DNA of 64,000 nt from HGM04593 sp045613945 (GTDB lineage: Bacteria > Bacteroidota > Bacteroidia > Bacteroidales > Bacteroidaceae): the NCBI GenBank assembly GCA_045613945.1, contig JAZLBZ010000029.1, forward strand, positions 1 through 64,000, read 5' to 3'. The translations under genes and the position numbers were made by a program. The first letter of the stretch is position 1; every line of letters begins with the position of its first letter. Below are positions 52,554 to 61,147 of the stretch, piece after piece. Under the pieces are notes generated by a model, which did no database searches, was not told the origin of the DNA, and saw only the letters and a list, made by a program, of their open reading frames with translations.

Positions 52554-55500
52554 TTATCTGAACATAATTGACAGTGACAGGGTGTAAGAGCGGGCAAAAG
52601 GATAATCCAGACCGCGTTCCATCTTTATGGTTGAAATGCGCGCAAGGTCGTTGGTCGTAAAGTTCAACGCCAACACGTCAATATTTGCACGTCGCAGATA
52701 CTTGAAGTCCTCGCCGGTGAACCTGTAGCCCACGTTCAATGTAGCAAGCCTAATCTCATTGTCATCCATTATAAAGCGGGTGCTCGCCTTTGTGCCGGAA
52801 CCTTCGGGAGTAAAGCGTACATAAGGTGTCACATCACCCGGTTTCTCCCATCGGCCCTGCCCTGCACGATAGTCAAGGTTGTATGCAACATTCTGGTTCT
52901 CAATCTTGTCAACGAGTGTCTGGTTATACACCACTCCACCATATTTATATGTAAAACCGAGTGTACATGACAAATCCTTCCAGTTGATGCTTGTGGAAAG
53001 TGTTCCACTGACCTTCGGATTCAAATCGCCTACGGCTACCTTGTCGTTGGGATTCCAATCGAATGTTTTTGTTCCATCGCGCTTGAGATAGACCTCCTTA
53101 CCTGTTACAGGGTCAACGCCCAAAGAGCGCACCACATAGAGTGTGGTGGTTGACTCGCCCTCGCGGTACTGTGGCAGTGGTGCGCCTTCCGAAGCCATCT
53201 GCTTCTCGTTCTCTTTCTTGAGATAATCGGACAACTTGAGAATCTTGTTCCTGTTAGCATTAGCGTTGGCGCTGATTGTCCAGAAGAACTGCCGGCGCAG
53301 GTCCTGCATTGCAACCACATTCAATGTTACATCGAATCCCTGGTTCTGCAGTTCGCCCGCATTCATCACCATTGTCTCAAAACCCGTTGACGGGGCGAGG
53401 TCGTAGTTGGTGAGTAGTTCCTTTGTTATGTTATTGTAGTAGTTGAACGTTACGTTCACACGATTCTTCCAGAAGCCCATGTCAAGTGAAACACTGGCGT
53501 TGTGTGTCTTTGCCCAGCCAAGCCCGGTGTTGTTTAGACCACTCAAAAGAGCGCCCAGTACCGGGAATGAACTATAGGGGCGCATTGTGCCCGAGAAGGT
53601 ATAGTACTCGATTGCATCAGATGGACTGAAGTTCTGCTCGCCCGTAATACCGTAACTTGCGCGCAGCACAAGGTTCGAGAGATATCCCTGCAGCCACTTC
53701 TCGTTGTGGGCATTCCAACGTCCGCCGACAGACCAGAATGGCACAAGGTCATGGTCGGCATAGCGCGATGAAGCCTCGCCGCTGATATTGAAGTCGGCAG
53801 AGTAACGGTTGTCATAGCTGTATGAGAACTGTCCGATAAGTCCAATTGAACGCGAAATGTTCTCACTACCGATGTTGCTCATGCTTGTCTCCATCTTGTT
53901 ACCGAAGATGAAATCATCCATGTGCGAATCGGGGTATCCTGTTGCCGAAAGGTTAACATAGTTGTTCTTGTCCTCATTCACAGTCCAGTTTCCGAACACA
54001 CTGAACAGGTGCTTGTCAAGCACAAGGTTGTAGTTTATGCCCAAGTTGCTCGACCATGATGACATCTCGCCCGAGCTCTTGTAGTAGCTACCCTTGCGGC
54101 TAAGGTCATCCTCAGTCTCAAAGCTGGTGTGGTCGGCTGGGAGGAACCTGTCTGTTCCCGCCATACCTCTTGAATATGAGAGCTGCTCGGTAATGCGAAG
54201 GTTCTTCAATATCATGTACTCCAGACTGAGGTTTGTTGTCATACTGAGGCTGTTTGTCAAATCCCTTATACCTACTGTAGCATCGTAAAGAGGATTGGTT
54301 ATCATCTTGCTCTGACCGCTGACAGTGTTGTTGTCGAGCACCTTTATCTGCTGTCCGTTGGCATCGGTCGGTATATAATATGGATTGAGCCTTGTATATT
54401 GCGAGTATGAGCCATAGGGTGAGTTGCTGCTGTTAGACTCTGAAAGGCTCACGTTTGCACGCATTGTGAACTTCTCCTTCAGGTAGGTCATATTAAAGTT
54501 CACACCCTTTGTATTGTTGCTTGACTCCTTCATCACACCAGGCTGCATCGCCGCATTGATATCGAGGCTGTAGCGGAAGACATCGGTACCGCCGGCCACG
54601 CTCAACGAGTGGCGGTTCTGTATTGCAGTGCGCAACGGCTTTGACAGCCAATAGGTGTCAACTCCGCCAAGCACATTGCGGCGATACCTATTGTAGAGGT
54701 TCATGCGCTCGGCATTATTGGGGTCATAAAGTCCCGCCCTCCACTCAGTCTCGAGTTTTGTGGCGGCATCCATCATATTATAGTCAGTGAGGTCAGGTGT
54801 CTGCACTGTCATTGTTCCGTTGTATGAGACAGACAGAGCACCGTCGGGCGCTACTTTTGTCTCAACCACTACCACGCCATTGGCTGCACGCGAGCCGTAG
54901 ACCGATGTCGCAGCCGCATCCTTGAGCACCGTGATTGTCTCCACGCGCTCGGGGTCAAGATCAAGGATTCGGCTCATTGGAACGATGAAACCGTCAAGCA
55001 CAAAGAGCGGAGTATTCGGACGGCTCGAAACGTTATCGAGCATCAAATCCATACTGTTCATTGACTTTGAGCCCAAAGACTGGTCACCACGAATCTGGAA
55101 ATCGGGCTCGGCATTGGGATCGGAACCCGTGAGGTTATTCTCTATGATTTTGAAACTGGGGTCAAAGAACTGGATACCTTTGAGAATGTTTGTAGGGCTC
55201 ATCCTGCGCAAGTCATCACCCTTCACCTCTACGTAGTTTCCGGTGAAACTATCCTTGCTTCGGCGGCTTATACCGGTGACAACCACCTCGGCCATCTCAA
55301 TGGATGGTCTCAGTTCAAAAATAAGATTGTTTTCATTCTTCAATATCTGCTTTGATACTGTCTCATATCCCACGAAAGAGATGCTGATAGACTCCTTCCT
55401 GTTCAATCGAAGGCTGAATTTTCCATCAATATCGGTCTGGCAGCCTCTTGCTCCCTTGTCCTTGCCGGTGCCGTCGGTTATAAGCACCGTCGCGCCAATG

Positions 55501-55922
55501 AGCGTCTCCTGTGTATCGCGGTCAAACACCTGTCCCGACACAAAGACCTCGTCACCTTTGCTCTCTTTCTGCTTGTCGGGCTGCAGCACAATCTGGTTGT
55601 CGCCCTCGTAGCGGATTATTACATTCTGGTCGCCAACAAGTTCTCCCAGAACCTTGTCAAGCGGCTTATTCTTTACCGCAAGGCTTATTGGCTTGCTGAT
55701 GTTCCAGAGCGACACCTCCTGCAACGTGATTTTTGCATTTGCCGCCTCAGCAACCATCTCAAGCACCTTGCCAAGCGGCTGGTTGCTTACCCTTAATGTC
55801 ACAGGTTTCTCTTTCCAACTGGCCGCGTCCTGTGCATTCACAACTGCAGCACTGCACAACAGCAGCACAATAAGGAGGACCATTTTGCCAAAAAACCTCA
55901 TATTGAAATTAGTTTTCCCCAT
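52554..55922 (-). CDS. SusC/RagA-family TonB-dependent receptor with STN domain
   Basis: Outer-membrane importer of 1122 residues. Signal peptide ending VVNAQD, STN (secretin/TonB N-terminal) domain about 38-116, carboxypeptidase-regulatory-like domain about 125-210 (FVSGQVFDRDTQETLIGATV), TonB box near EVVVTGI, plug with TITVLKDAAATSVYGSRAANGV, then the barrel ending YTLSLSIMFR. The STN domain normally signals to an anti-sigma factor, but none is encoded in the window. Alternative start at 55901 (MRFFGKMV). Confidence 0.94.
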   Translation of the reverse strand: MGKTNFNMRFFGKMVLLIVLLLCSAAVVNAQDAASWKEKPVTLRVSNQPLGKVLEMVAEAANAKITLQEVSLWNISKPISLAVKNKPLDKVLGELVGDQNVIIRYEGDNQIVLQPDKQKESKGDEVFVSGQVFDRDTQETLIGATVLITDGTGKDKGARGCQTDIDGKFSLRLNRKESISISFVGYETVSKQILKNENNLIFELRPSIEMAEVVVTGISRRSKDSFTGNYVEVKGDDLRRMSPTNILKGIQFFDPSFKIIENNLTGSDPNAEPDFQIRGDQSLGSKSMNSMDLMLDNVSSRPNTPLFVLDGFIVPMSRILDLDPERVETITVLKDAAATSVYGSRAANGVVVVETKVAPDGALSVSYNGTMTVQTPDLTDYNMMDAATKLETEWRAGLYDPNNAERMNLYNRYRRNVLGGVDTYWLSKPLRTAIQNRHSLSVAGGTDVFRYSLDINAAMQPGVMKESSNNTKGVNFNMTYLKEKFTMRANVSLSESNSSNSPYGSYSQYTRLNPYYIPTDANGQQIKVLDNNTVSGQSKMITNPLYDATVGIRDLTNSLSMTTNLSLEYMILKNLRITEQLSYSRGMAGTDRFLPADHTSFETEDDLSRKGSYYKSSGEMSSWSSNLGINYNLVLDKHLFSVFGNWTVNEDKNNYVNLSATGYPDSHMDDFIFGNKMETSMSNIGSENISRSIGLIGQFSYSYDNRYSADFNISGEASSRYADHDLVPFWSVGGRWNAHNEKWLQGYLSNLVLRASYGITGEQNFSPSDAIEYYTFSGTMRPYSSFPVLGALLSGLNNTGLGWAKTHNASVSLDMGFWKNRVNVTFNYYNNITKELLTNYDLAPSTGFETMVMNAGELQNQGFDVTLNVVAMQDLRRQFFWTISANANANRNKILKLSDYLKKENEKQMASEGAPLPQYREGESTTTLYVVRSLGVDPVTGKEVYLKRDGTKTFDWNPNDKVAVGDLNPKVSGTLSTSINWKDLSCTLGFTYKYGGVVYNQTLVDKIENQNVAYNLDYRAGQGRWEKPGDVTPYVRFTPEGSGTKASTRFIMDDNEIRLATLNVGYRFTGEDFKYLRRANIDVLALNFTTNDLARISTIKMERGLDYPFARSYTLSLSIMFR

Positions 55923-55949
55923 AAGAATACGATTGTTATGGTTTTACAA

Positions 55950-56918
55950 TTATTGCATGAGCATGTCCAAGATGCTCTTGTAGAATGCGTTGCTGTTGTA
56001 TTTCTCAACGTAATCGGCATACAACGCATCGGCACGCTCTATCTCGCGGCCGTTCAATATAAAGTTACGCAGCAAGATGTAGAGGACAAAATCCCTCTGT
56101 GGCCCATCGTAGCACGCAGCAAGTTCCTTGTACATATCCTCCATCACTGTAGGCATGGTGTATGCCTCGCCACGCTCCTTTGCAGCCTTCTCGTTTAGGA
56201 AGAAGCAGTAGCGCATTAGGAAACTTGCATACTCGGCACAGTTCATAGACTCGGCATCACCCCTAACTGCATAGTCGTCCATAATGCTCCAATAGTCACC
56301 AATCTCCTGTTCCTCCACAGGTACACCCCTTACACTTGCATACATCACAGGATATTCCACAAACGACATATATACGTGATACTCAATCATTGCCATCACG
56401 TAGTTCTTTGCCTCGGTGCTTGCTTGGCTCTTTTCAACGAGAGCCTTTGCCTTCTCGAGCAGCACACGCGAGTCGGCAATGCGGTCCTTTGGCTTTATAT
56501 CGAGCGCCGCACAACCAAGAAGTTGTTCCTTGTAGCGCAAGCTGCGCTTTAGGTTCTCGATACTCTTCACAAGGCGGTTGTTGCTTACCGCACGCTCTGT
56601 ACCGCTGTAAGACACCTTCACATTCTTGCCCTCATACACGATATCAACATGCAGGCTGTCGCCGGGCTGCATAATCACGCCGGTACCACCATTGATATTT
56701 ATCCACACAAGCCCCTCGCAATCAAAACTGTAGATATGCTCCTCGCCCGGATTGGTGTGGAACTCCTGCGAAATCAATGGAGTCTGCATACAGTCAAAGA
56801 ACACCTTGCTTTTCTTGTAGCCATCGATAGTAGCGCTCAATGTAGTCTTTTGCTGCGCTGTTGCAACAGAAAGCAATCCCAGAATGGCAACACACGCCAA
56901 TAATAGTCTTTTTTTCAT
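55950..56918 (-). CDS. Secreted protein resembling the N-terminal part of TlpA-like proteins
   Basis: A 322-residue secreted protein; signal peptide ending SVATAQQ. Residues 22-110 look like the DUF4369-like beta domain of the three TlpA proteins in this operon (MQPGDSLHVDIVY). A helical region follows (RLVKSIENLKRSLRYKEQ to the end) corresponding to their middle part. The thioredoxin domain is entirely absent. First gene of the operon, 27 bp before susC. It may be a partner or a truncated paralogue. Confidence 0.65.
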   Translation of the reverse strand: MKKRLLLACVAILGLLSVATAQQKTTLSATIDGYKKSKVFFDCMQTPLISQEFHTNPGEEHIYSFDCEGLVWININGGTGVIMQPGDSLHVDIVYEGKNVKVSYSGTERAVSNNRLVKSIENLKRSLRYKEQLLGCAALDIKPKDRIADSRVLLEKAKALVEKSQASTEAKNYVMAMIEYHVYMSFVEYPVMYASVRGVPVEEQEIGDYWSIMDDYAVRGDAESMNCAEYASFLMRYCFFLNEKAAKERGEAYTMPTVMEDMYKELAACYDGPQRDFVLYILLRNFILNGREIERADALYADYVEKYNSNAFYKSILDMLMQ

Positions 56919-56975
56919 AGTTTATAGTCAAGTTTGTGCAAATTATACCAATTAAGTTTATTTATAATAATTATC

Positions 56976-57007
56976 GCAAAAATATCACAAAAGCATATAA
57001 ATACAAA
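56976..57007 (-). promoter_or_regulatory. Promoter of the SusCD-TlpA operon
   Basis: On the minus strand TTTG (57004-57007), 19 nt and TATTTTTGC (56976-56984) form a full consensus match, about 58 bp before the first gene. It shares the 233-bp divergent region with the peptidase promoter. Confidence 0.78.
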
Positions 57008-57098
57008 CATCAGGTGAATAAAAAAAGTTAAAAACAACACATTGAGAAGGGCTTTTTCACCTTTGGCGCTCATTATCGGGGATTGTTTGCCATTTGTG

Positions 57099-57129
57099 GT
57101 TGAATTTATTCTTAAAAGTATTATCTTCG
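57099..57129 (+). promoter_or_regulatory. Candidate promoter of the S46 peptidase unit
   Basis: GTTG (57099-57102), 19 nt and TATCTTCG (57122-57129), one mismatch in each box, lie 23 bp before the ATG. Confidence 0.5.
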
Positions 57130-57151
57130 CAAAAAAAACAGACAATCTGCT

Positions 57152-59206
57152 ATGATAAAGAAAATCCTGCTTTGCGCGCTTGCGTGCATCACACTCACCA
57201 CCGCCACAGCCGACGAGGGAATGTGGCTTCCAAGCCTCATCAAGGAGCGCATCAAGGACATGCGCAAAAAAGGGTTCAAACTGAAAGCCGACGATGTATA
57301 TTCCACCACAAAGCCATCGCTCAAGGATGCAGTAATGCAGTTTGGCGGCGGCTGCACAGGCGAGTTCGTGTCGGGCGAGGGACTCTTGCTCACCAACCAC
57401 CACTGCGGATACGCATCGATACAGAAACTCTCTTCGGTGGAGCACGACTACCTCACCGACGGTTACTGGGCAAAATCGCGTGCCGAGGAACTGCACGTTC
57501 CCGGGCTCACCATCAGCATCCTTGAGAGGATGGAGGATGTCACCGACAGGATTGCTGCCGGCGAGAGCAAGGAGAGCATCATAGCACAGGCCAAGCAGGG
57601 CAAGGGCTGCCGCGCAAGCATTGAGTCAATGTACTACGGCAACCAGCACTACCTGTTTGTCTACCGCGTCTACAGCGACGTGCGCCTTGTTGGCGCACCA
57701 CCATCATCAATAGGCAAGTTCGGCGGCGACACCGACAACTGGATATGGCCACGCCACACCGGCGACTTCTCGATGTTCCGCGTCTATGCCGACGCCAACA
57801 ACGAGCCTGCCGACTATTCTGCTGATAACGTACCATACCGCCCCAAGCGCCACTTCCCAATCTCGACAAAGGGCGTTGAAGAGGGTGATTTCACAATGAT
57901 ATACGGTTTCCCCGGCAACACACAGGAGTATGTCACAGCCGATGCTGTTGACTATGTCGCCGAGGCATCTAACCCAATGAAGATTGCCCTGCGCACAATA
58001 CGCCTTGACATCATCAGCGAGGCACAGAGCAAGGACGTTGCCACACGCATAGCCTATGCAGCAAAGCATGCCAACATTGCGAATGCATGGAAGAAGTGGC
58101 AGGGCGAGAGTCTAGGACTTGAACGCCTGAAAACTGCCGATAAAAAGAAGGATTATGAAAAAGGCTTTGCTGCATGGGCTGCCGGTAAGCCACAATATGC
58201 AACACTGCTTGACTCAATGCACGCTGCATACGAAAAGGTCATTCCGGGATACTTCGCACGCGAACTGTTCAACGAGACAATTGCAGGCATCGAGGTCTAC
58301 AATTTTGCCGCCTGGCTCAACTCAAAGCACGCAAAGGGCGACAAACTCACTGCCGACGTGCAGGCTGTGGGCCGCAAATACTATCTCAATGACTACAGAG
58401 CAGAGATTGACAAGGCCATCGCCAGGCGCATGATTGCCGAGTTTATCGCCCGCATGCCGGCCGAGAATGTCCCACAGGAACTCACCGGCGCCATTGCGGA
58501 GTGCGGTGGCGTGGAACAGTTTGTCAACAACCTGTATGCCAACACTCAGCTTATAGCAAAATACCCCCTCACCATCGAGGAGATTCTAGCCGACCCAATG
58601 GTGCAGTTGGCCGCATGGTTTGCGCCATTGACAAGCCAGAATACAGGCTATGCCTACCGCAACCTGAGCAACGTGCCAACTATCGAGAGATGGTACAGAC
58701 AGTATATGCAGGCACTGCGCGAGTGGGACAAGGAGCGCGCCTTCTACCCCGACGCGAACTTCACCCTGCGCGTGGCATACGGCACAGTCGGCGGCTACGA
58801 GAACGCCGATGGCGAGTACCACACACATCTCACCACCCTTGACGGCATCATGGCAAAGGACAACCCCGAAATCTATGACTACAACATACCACAGGTGCTG
58901 CGCGACATCTATGCAGCAAAGGACTACGGCCGTTGGAGCATTGAGCAGGGTGGCAAAAAGACAATTCCGGTGTGCTTCCTTGCCAATAACCACACCTCGG
59001 GCGGCAATTCAGGTTCACCCGTCATCAACGGCAAGGGCGAACTTATCGGCATAAATTTTGACCGCACCTGGCGCTCAACAATGAGTGACATTGAGTTCGA
59101 CCCAGATATCTGCCGCAACATCTCGGTAGACATACGCTACGTACTCTTTGTCATTGACCGTGTTGGCGGCGCAAGTTACCTGTTCGAGGAGATGGATTTG
59201 AGATAA
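57152..59206 (+). CDS. S46-family dipeptidyl-peptidase, probably DPP11-type (Asp/Glu-specific)
   Basis: Periplasmic serine peptidase that removes N-terminal dipeptides from imported oligopeptides. The 684 residues start with signal peptide TTATA|DEGMWLPS. The His motif TNHHCGY (H83/H84) and Ser motif GGNSGSPV (Ser620) are intact. In P. gingivalis DPP11 the specificity Arg673 lies 18 residues after catalytic Ser655. Here residue 638, also +18, is Arg (NFDRTW), whereas DPP7-type enzymes have Gly, so acidic P1 preference is predicted. Divergent from the SusCD operon, which suggests joint peptide use. Confidence 0.85.
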   Translation: MIKKILLCALACITLTTATADEGMWLPSLIKERIKDMRKKGFKLKADDVYSTTKPSLKDAVMQFGGGCTGEFVSGEGLLLTNHHCGYASIQKLSSVEHDYLTDGYWAKSRAEELHVPGLTISILERMEDVTDRIAAGESKESIIAQAKQGKGCRASIESMYYGNQHYLFVYRVYSDVRLVGAPPSSIGKFGGDTDNWIWPRHTGDFSMFRVYADANNEPADYSADNVPYRPKRHFPISTKGVEEGDFTMIYGFPGNTQEYVTADAVDYVAEASNPMKIALRTIRLDIISEAQSKDVATRIAYAAKHANIANAWKKWQGESLGLERLKTADKKKDYEKGFAAWAAGKPQYATLLDSMHAAYEKVIPGYFARELFNETIAGIEVYNFAAWLNSKHAKGDKLTADVQAVGRKYYLNDYRAEIDKAIARRMIAEFIARMPAENVPQELTGAIAECGGVEQFVNNLYANTQLIAKYPLTIEEILADPMVQLAAWFAPLTSQNTGYAYRNLSNVPTIERWYRQYMQALREWDKERAFYPDANFTLRVAYGTVGGYENADGEYHTHLTTLDGIMAKDNPEIYDYNIPQVLRDIYAAKDYGRWSIEQGGKKTIPVCFLANNHTSGGNSGSPVINGKGELIGINFDRTWRSTMSDIEFDPDICRNISVDIRYVLFVIDRVGGASYLFEEMDLR

Positions 59207-59227
59207 CGCAAAGAAAGAAAATGCAGT

Positions 59228-60886
59228 ATGGACTACCTCCATTCCCTTTTCATTGAGCACTCGGCACTACAGGCTATTGTAGTAATTTCGCTCATATCCG
59301 CCATAGGTCTCATGCTTGGGCGAATACGCGTTATGGGCATCTCGCTTGGCATCACTTTTGTGTTCTTCACCGGCATCCTGGCCGGACACTTCGGGCTGAC
59401 AATCGACAGCCAGATGCTGTTCTATGCCGAGACTTTCGGTCTGGTGCTCTTTGTCTATGCGCTTGGTCTGCAGGTGGGCCCCGGTTTCTTCAGTTCAATG
59501 CGCAGCGGAGGCGGCAAATTGCTGCTCCCAGCCATTGGGGTGCTGCTCACAGGCACACTGTTTGCCATTGCGCTCAGTTTTGCAGGCGGTGTCGCAATCT
59601 CTGACATGTCGGGTATACTGTGCGGTGCCACCACCAATACGCCCGCGCTTGCAGCTGCACAGCAGACCCTCAAGCAACTGGGAGTGGATAGCAGCGGTGC
59701 GGCATTGAGCTGTGCTCTCACTTACCCGCTTGGCGTTGTAGGCGTTATATTTGCAATGATATTCCTGCGCAAGGTCTTCGTAAGGCCAAGTGACATGCCC
59801 CTCCCCGACAGCAAGCACAAAAAGAATGTATTCATTGCCAGCTACTGCGTCACCAACCCCGAGATATTCGGCAAGACCATTGCCGAGATACACGACAAGC
59901 ACAACCATTTTGTCATCTCACGTATGTGGCACAACGGGCACGTCCTCATCCCAATGTCCGACAGGGTGCTGCTGGAGAACGACATCCTGCTTGTAATAAC
60001 AAAGCCCGAGGAGACAGAGAGCCTGCGACAAATATTCGGCAAGCAGGAGCAGAAGGAGTGGAATGCCGAGAGTATCGATTGGAACAAGATTGGCAGCGAA
60101 CTGTCATCGCTGCGCATCATTGTCACACGCCCCGAAATCAACGGCAAGAAACTCTCATCGCTGCGCCTGCGCAACAACTACGGCATAAACATCAGCCGTG
60201 TATACCGTTCGGGAGTGCAGTTGCTTGCAACCCCCGACCTCATACTGCAACTTGGCGACCGCCTCACCGTCGTGGGTGAGACTGCCGACATCAAGCGCGT
60301 GGAGAAGATACTTGGCAACGCCGTAAAAAGCCTCAACGAGCCTAACCTGGTATCCGTCTTCATTGGCATAATTCTTGGACTTATGGTGGGATGCATTCCT
60401 TTGGCGATACCGGGAATCTCCGTGCCTGTCAAACTTGGCCTTGCAGGTGGCCCAATAATCGTGGGCATTCTCATAGGCACATTCGGCCCGCGCCTGCACA
60501 TGATTACCTACACCACACAAAGCGCCAACATGATGCTCCGCGCCATTGGACTAAACCTGTACCTGGCCTGCCTGGGACTCGATGCCGGAGCACACTTCTT
60601 TGAGACTATCGTACGCCCCGAGGGTGCCCTGTGGCTTATCTTGGGCCTGCTCATAACATTCGTACCGGTGGTGCTCATCGGTGTCTTTGCCCTGCGGGTG
60701 ATGAAACTTGACTTTGGCTCCATTACCGGACTGCTGTGCGGTTCAATGGCAAACCCAATGGCATTGACATACGCCAACGAGTCAATCGAAGGCGACAACC
60801 CGTCGGTGGCATATGCGACGGTCTATCCTGTGTGCATGTTCCTCAGGGTGGTGATAATACAGTTAGTGGTAATGTTCTTTATTTGA
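59228..60886 (+). CDS. AspT/YidE-family transporter with two TrkA_C domains
   Basis: A 552-residue inner-membrane protein of the aspartate:alanine exchanger (AAE) family. Two homologous membrane halves of about five helices each (GLMLGRIRVMGISLGITFVF; GLMVGCIPLAIPGISVPVKLG) flank two cytoplasmic TrkA_C (RCK_C) domains at about 205-290 and 295-380. The duplicated motif ILCGATTNTPAL / LLCGSMANPMAL marks the transport sites. Substrate may be an amino acid or dicarboxylate. Directly follows the Asp/Glu-releasing peptidase gene by 21 bp, which fits Asp or Glu transport. Confidence 0.88.
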   Translation: MDYLHSLFIEHSALQAIVVISLISAIGLMLGRIRVMGISLGITFVFFTGILAGHFGLTIDSQMLFYAETFGLVLFVYALGLQVGPGFFSSMRSGGGKLLLPAIGVLLTGTLFAIALSFAGGVAISDMSGILCGATTNTPALAAAQQTLKQLGVDSSGAALSCALTYPLGVVGVIFAMIFLRKVFVRPSDMPLPDSKHKKNVFIASYCVTNPEIFGKTIAEIHDKHNHFVISRMWHNGHVLIPMSDRVLLENDILLVITKPEETESLRQIFGKQEQKEWNAESIDWNKIGSELSSLRIIVTRPEINGKKLSSLRLRNNYGINISRVYRSGVQLLATPDLILQLGDRLTVVGETADIKRVEKILGNAVKSLNEPNLVSVFIGIILGLMVGCIPLAIPGISVPVKLGLAGGPIIVGILIGTFGPRLHMITYTTQSANMMLRAIGLNLYLACLGLDAGAHFFETIVRPEGALWLILGLLITFVPVVLIGVFALRVMKLDFGSITGLLCGSMANPMALTYANESIEGDNPSVAYATVYPVCMFLRVVIIQLVVMFFI

Positions 60887-60892
60887 GATACT

Positions 60893-61138
60893 ATGGCAAC
60901 AATAAAAAGGACAGCCACTGTGGGCGACCTGTTCATTGAGTTCGGCAGCAAGGAGATTGAGATTTTCCGCATTGCCCCCGACGGCAGCGGAACCCTCAAG
61001 CGCGTGGACGACGTGCAGGGTGCAATACGCTGCATTGCCGAAGAATTTGGTATTGAACGCGACTACAACATGAGTTATCGCCAGCACGTGGCAAGACTCA
61101 TACAACATATTAACGGACTCGAAAACAAGAAAAACTAA
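60893..61138 (+). CDS. Small protein of unknown function
   Basis: An 81-residue soluble protein that I do not recognise. It has a predicted beta-beta-alpha pattern (ATVGDLFIEFGSKEIEIFRIA, then GAIRCIAEEFGIERDYN). No signal peptide or Cys pairs. It starts 6 bp after the transporter gene and ends 9 bp before the fucosidase gene, and codon use matches its neighbours, so it is very likely real. A cytoplasmic accessory or regulatory role is conceivable but not supported further. Confidence 0.65.
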   Translation: MATIKRTATVGDLFIEFGSKEIEIFRIAPDGSGTLKRVDDVQGAIRCIAEEFGIERDYNMSYRQHVARLIQHINGLENKKN

Positions 61139-61147
61139 CAGATAATC

